From Dehalococcoidia bacterium (GTDB lineage: Bacteria; Chloroflexota; Dehalococcoidia; Dehalococcoidales; G020351185), in the NCBI GenBank assembly GCA_030640385.1, contig DAOWJL010000032.1, positions 1 to 6,428 on the forward strand: a stretch of 6,428 bases of DNA, read 5' to 3'. This document shows, one piece after another, positions 5,455 through 6,428 of the stretch (position 1 is the stretch's first letter; every line of letters begins with the position of its first letter). The translations under genes were made by a program, and so were the position numbers. The notes below the pieces were generated by a model that was given only the letters and a program-made list of their open reading frames with translations, was not told the origin of the DNA and searched no databases.

Positions 5455-6051
5455 ATGTCACCAGAAGTTAGGGATGTAGTTTCACTACTTCACCTGATAT
5501 CGATGTTGTTTATGTCTGCTCCCCTGTATATGCTCATAATGGCTAATGAGAGAGCTCGCTTCTCGGTCCCACCTGGCTACAACATCGATCGCTACCTGGA
5601 GAATATTGTTAAGAACCAACCCATCCGTTGCTATGGCTTTCTTGCCGGTATCCTAGTTACCGGAACTTTACTGACTGTGTTTCGACCGGAGTGGTCACCG
5701 GACCCAATCTGGGCAAACTGGGCACTTATTATCAAAATGGTTGTCTTTACTGTGATTGTCGGACTACTTAGTTATGTACACTTTTATATCCAACCCCGTA
5801 TTGAAGAGATCTTCAACGGATTAAGTCCTGGAGAAGAAATCGCCGCAGATAAGAAACCGATCTTTGCAGCCCTGCGAACTCGTAGAAAGCGGCTTTCGGC
5901 TTTCTGTCTCTTTTTAGTACTGACAGGAGTGATTACGGGAGTGACGGTTGTATCTGAGTGGTCAGTGTGGCTTGTAGTAATATTCCTGGTATTAGCCGCC
6001 ATCTTTGCGTGGAGGGTGTATCGGAGCCCTATTCGTTTCGGCTGGTTTTAA
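5455..6051 (+). CDS. Five-helix membrane protein of unrecognised family
   Basis: I do not recognise this 198-residue protein with confidence. It has five likely helices (about 8-30, 58-78, 88-110, 146-167, 169-188) and no cleavable signal peptide. His13 (in SLLHLISMLF) and His109 (in SYVHFYIQPR) lie in the first and third helices; such buried histidines occur in small haem- or copper-associated membrane proteins such as the CopD-like and DUF2269-like groups, but that is only a resemblance. A loop at 112-146 is rich in charge (IEEIF, GEEIAADKK, RTRRKR) and is probably cytoplasmic. The start is well supported: SD GGGAGG (5444-5449) is five bases from the ATG. It lies 49 bases after xdhC with no evident terminator or promoter between, so it is probably cotranscribed. 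A hairpin candidate follows at 6091. Confidence 0.85.
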   Translation: MSPEVRDVVSLLHLISMLFMSAPLYMLIMANERARFSVPPGYNIDRYLENIVKNQPIRCYGFLAGILVTGTLLTVFRPEWSPDPIWANWALIIKMVVFTVIVGLLSYVHFYIQPRIEEIFNGLSPGEEIAADKKPIFAALRTRRKRLSAFCLFLVLTGVITGVTVVSEWSVWLVVIFLVLAAIFAWRVYRSPIRFGWF

Positions 6052-6090
6052 TTGATCTAGACGATTTACCCTAATAGAGCTAAGCAATAC

Positions 6091-6119
6091 TAATAAAGCC
6101 ATTTTGCATAGCTTTATTA
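6091..6119. terminator. Candidate bidirectional terminator between convergent genes
   Basis: TAATAAAGC (6091-6099) and GCTTTATTA (6111-6119) are a perfect nine-base inverted repeat with an 11-base loop. It lies 40 bases after the membrane-protein stop and 26 bases beyond the stop of the opposite-strand phosphatase gene, where a shared terminator would be. The stem has only two G-C pairs and no U-run follows outside it, so it would be weak. Confidence 0.38.
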
Positions 6120-6144
6120 TAGGAGCTAATCTTCTAAAGTATCT

Positions 6145-6428
6145 TTATAATTTGTGCCTGGTGCGAATAGTGGACATAATGCTTTTTTGCCATATAAGTT
6201 TAATTTGGTGCAATATATCCTGGAAGTTAGAAAAGGGGTAGTATAAAACTGATTCAAGACTAAGCAATTTCGATAGGTGGCCCGTGGCAAATACATGGTC
6301 GGCCTGACATGCTGACTCAAGATCAGAGAGTCCGTCCCCTATATAGATAATATTCGTGCCGCGCTCCTTGAGCCAGGTCAAATATTTCTTCTTGAACCCC
6401 TGGTTGAGGACGTTACCCTCAGGGTCAA
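6145..6428 (-). CDS. HAD-IB family phosphatase resembling MtnX, 5' end beyond window
   Basis: C-terminal 93 residues of a haloacid dehalogenase-superfamily phosphatase, continuing past the right edge (first whole codon ends at 6426). The visible part starts DPEGNVLNQGFKKKYL, with the family's motif III lysine among Lys12-14. Motif IV follows at residues 30-35 (GDGLSD, whose two Asp residues bind Mg2+), preceded by the hydrophobic strand NIIYI. The later ADHVFATGHL and YYPFSNFQDI segments resemble MtnX-like HAD-IB phosphatases, a group including the methionine-salvage 2-hydroxy-3-keto-5-methylthiopentenyl-1-phosphate phosphatase. The nucleophile motif DxD would be upstream, outside the window. 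A short tail (IWQKSIMSTIRTRHKL) follows the conserved part. The in-frame TTG at 6381 is internal, since conserved sequence continues upstream of it. Substrate cannot be assigned; a phosphoserine phosphatase-like role is possible. Confidence 0.85.
   Translation of the reverse strand, partial: DPEGNVLNQGFKKKYLTWLKERGTNIIYIGDGLSDLESACQADHVFATGHLSKLLSLESVLYYPFSNFQDILHQIKLIWQKSIMSTIRTRHKL

Noticed and set aside
6126..6320. 64-codon minus-strand frame overlapping the phosphatase gene
   Set aside because: The other frame continues through the right edge with clear HAD motifs; this one has none.

Overview
The window looks like bacterial chromosome with dense, mostly short-spaced genes. There is no sign of a mobile element, CRISPR array, rRNA or tRNA. 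The taxon cannot be fixed from sequence alone. The form of CcmF, the small CcmD-like protein, the XdhC protein and the MtnX-like phosphatase would fit an anaerobic or facultative lineage such as Chloroflexota (Dehalococcoidia-like), but that is a guess.

Left half (1-3781, plus strand): part of a System I cytochrome c maturation cluster in the order ccmF (5' end cut by the window) - ccmA - ccmB - ccmC - small ccmD-like gene. CcmA and CcmB form the ABC transporter. CcmC loads haem onto CcmE with CcmD's help, and CcmF is the core of the haem-apocytochrome ligase. ccmE, ccmG and ccmH are not in the window. ccmA and ccmB overlap, ccmB and ccmC are 15 bases apart, and the Shine-Dalgarno (SD) sequence of the ccmD-like gene lies in the last codons of ccmC, so these are probably translated from one message. 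A hairpin at 3790-3821 may end it.

Middle (3795-4601): a rhomboid intramembrane serine protease on the minus strand, convergent with the ccm cluster and divergent from the next unit. The 219-base divergent intergenic region holds a good promoter candidate in each direction and several inverted repeats.

Right half (4602-6428): an XdhC/CoxI-family molybdenum-enzyme maturation protein, then a five-helix membrane protein I do not recognise, probably one two-gene operon. On the minus strand at the right edge is the C-terminal part of a HAD-IB phosphatase resembling MtnX. This half looks more AT-rich than the ccm cluster.

I see no clearly undescribed multi-gene system. The points most worth a second look are a glutamine where CcmF normally has a haem-ligand histidine, the 48-residue CcmD-like gene, two promoters placed so close to their start codons that the messages would be almost leaderless, and the orphan XdhC paired with an unrecognised membrane protein.
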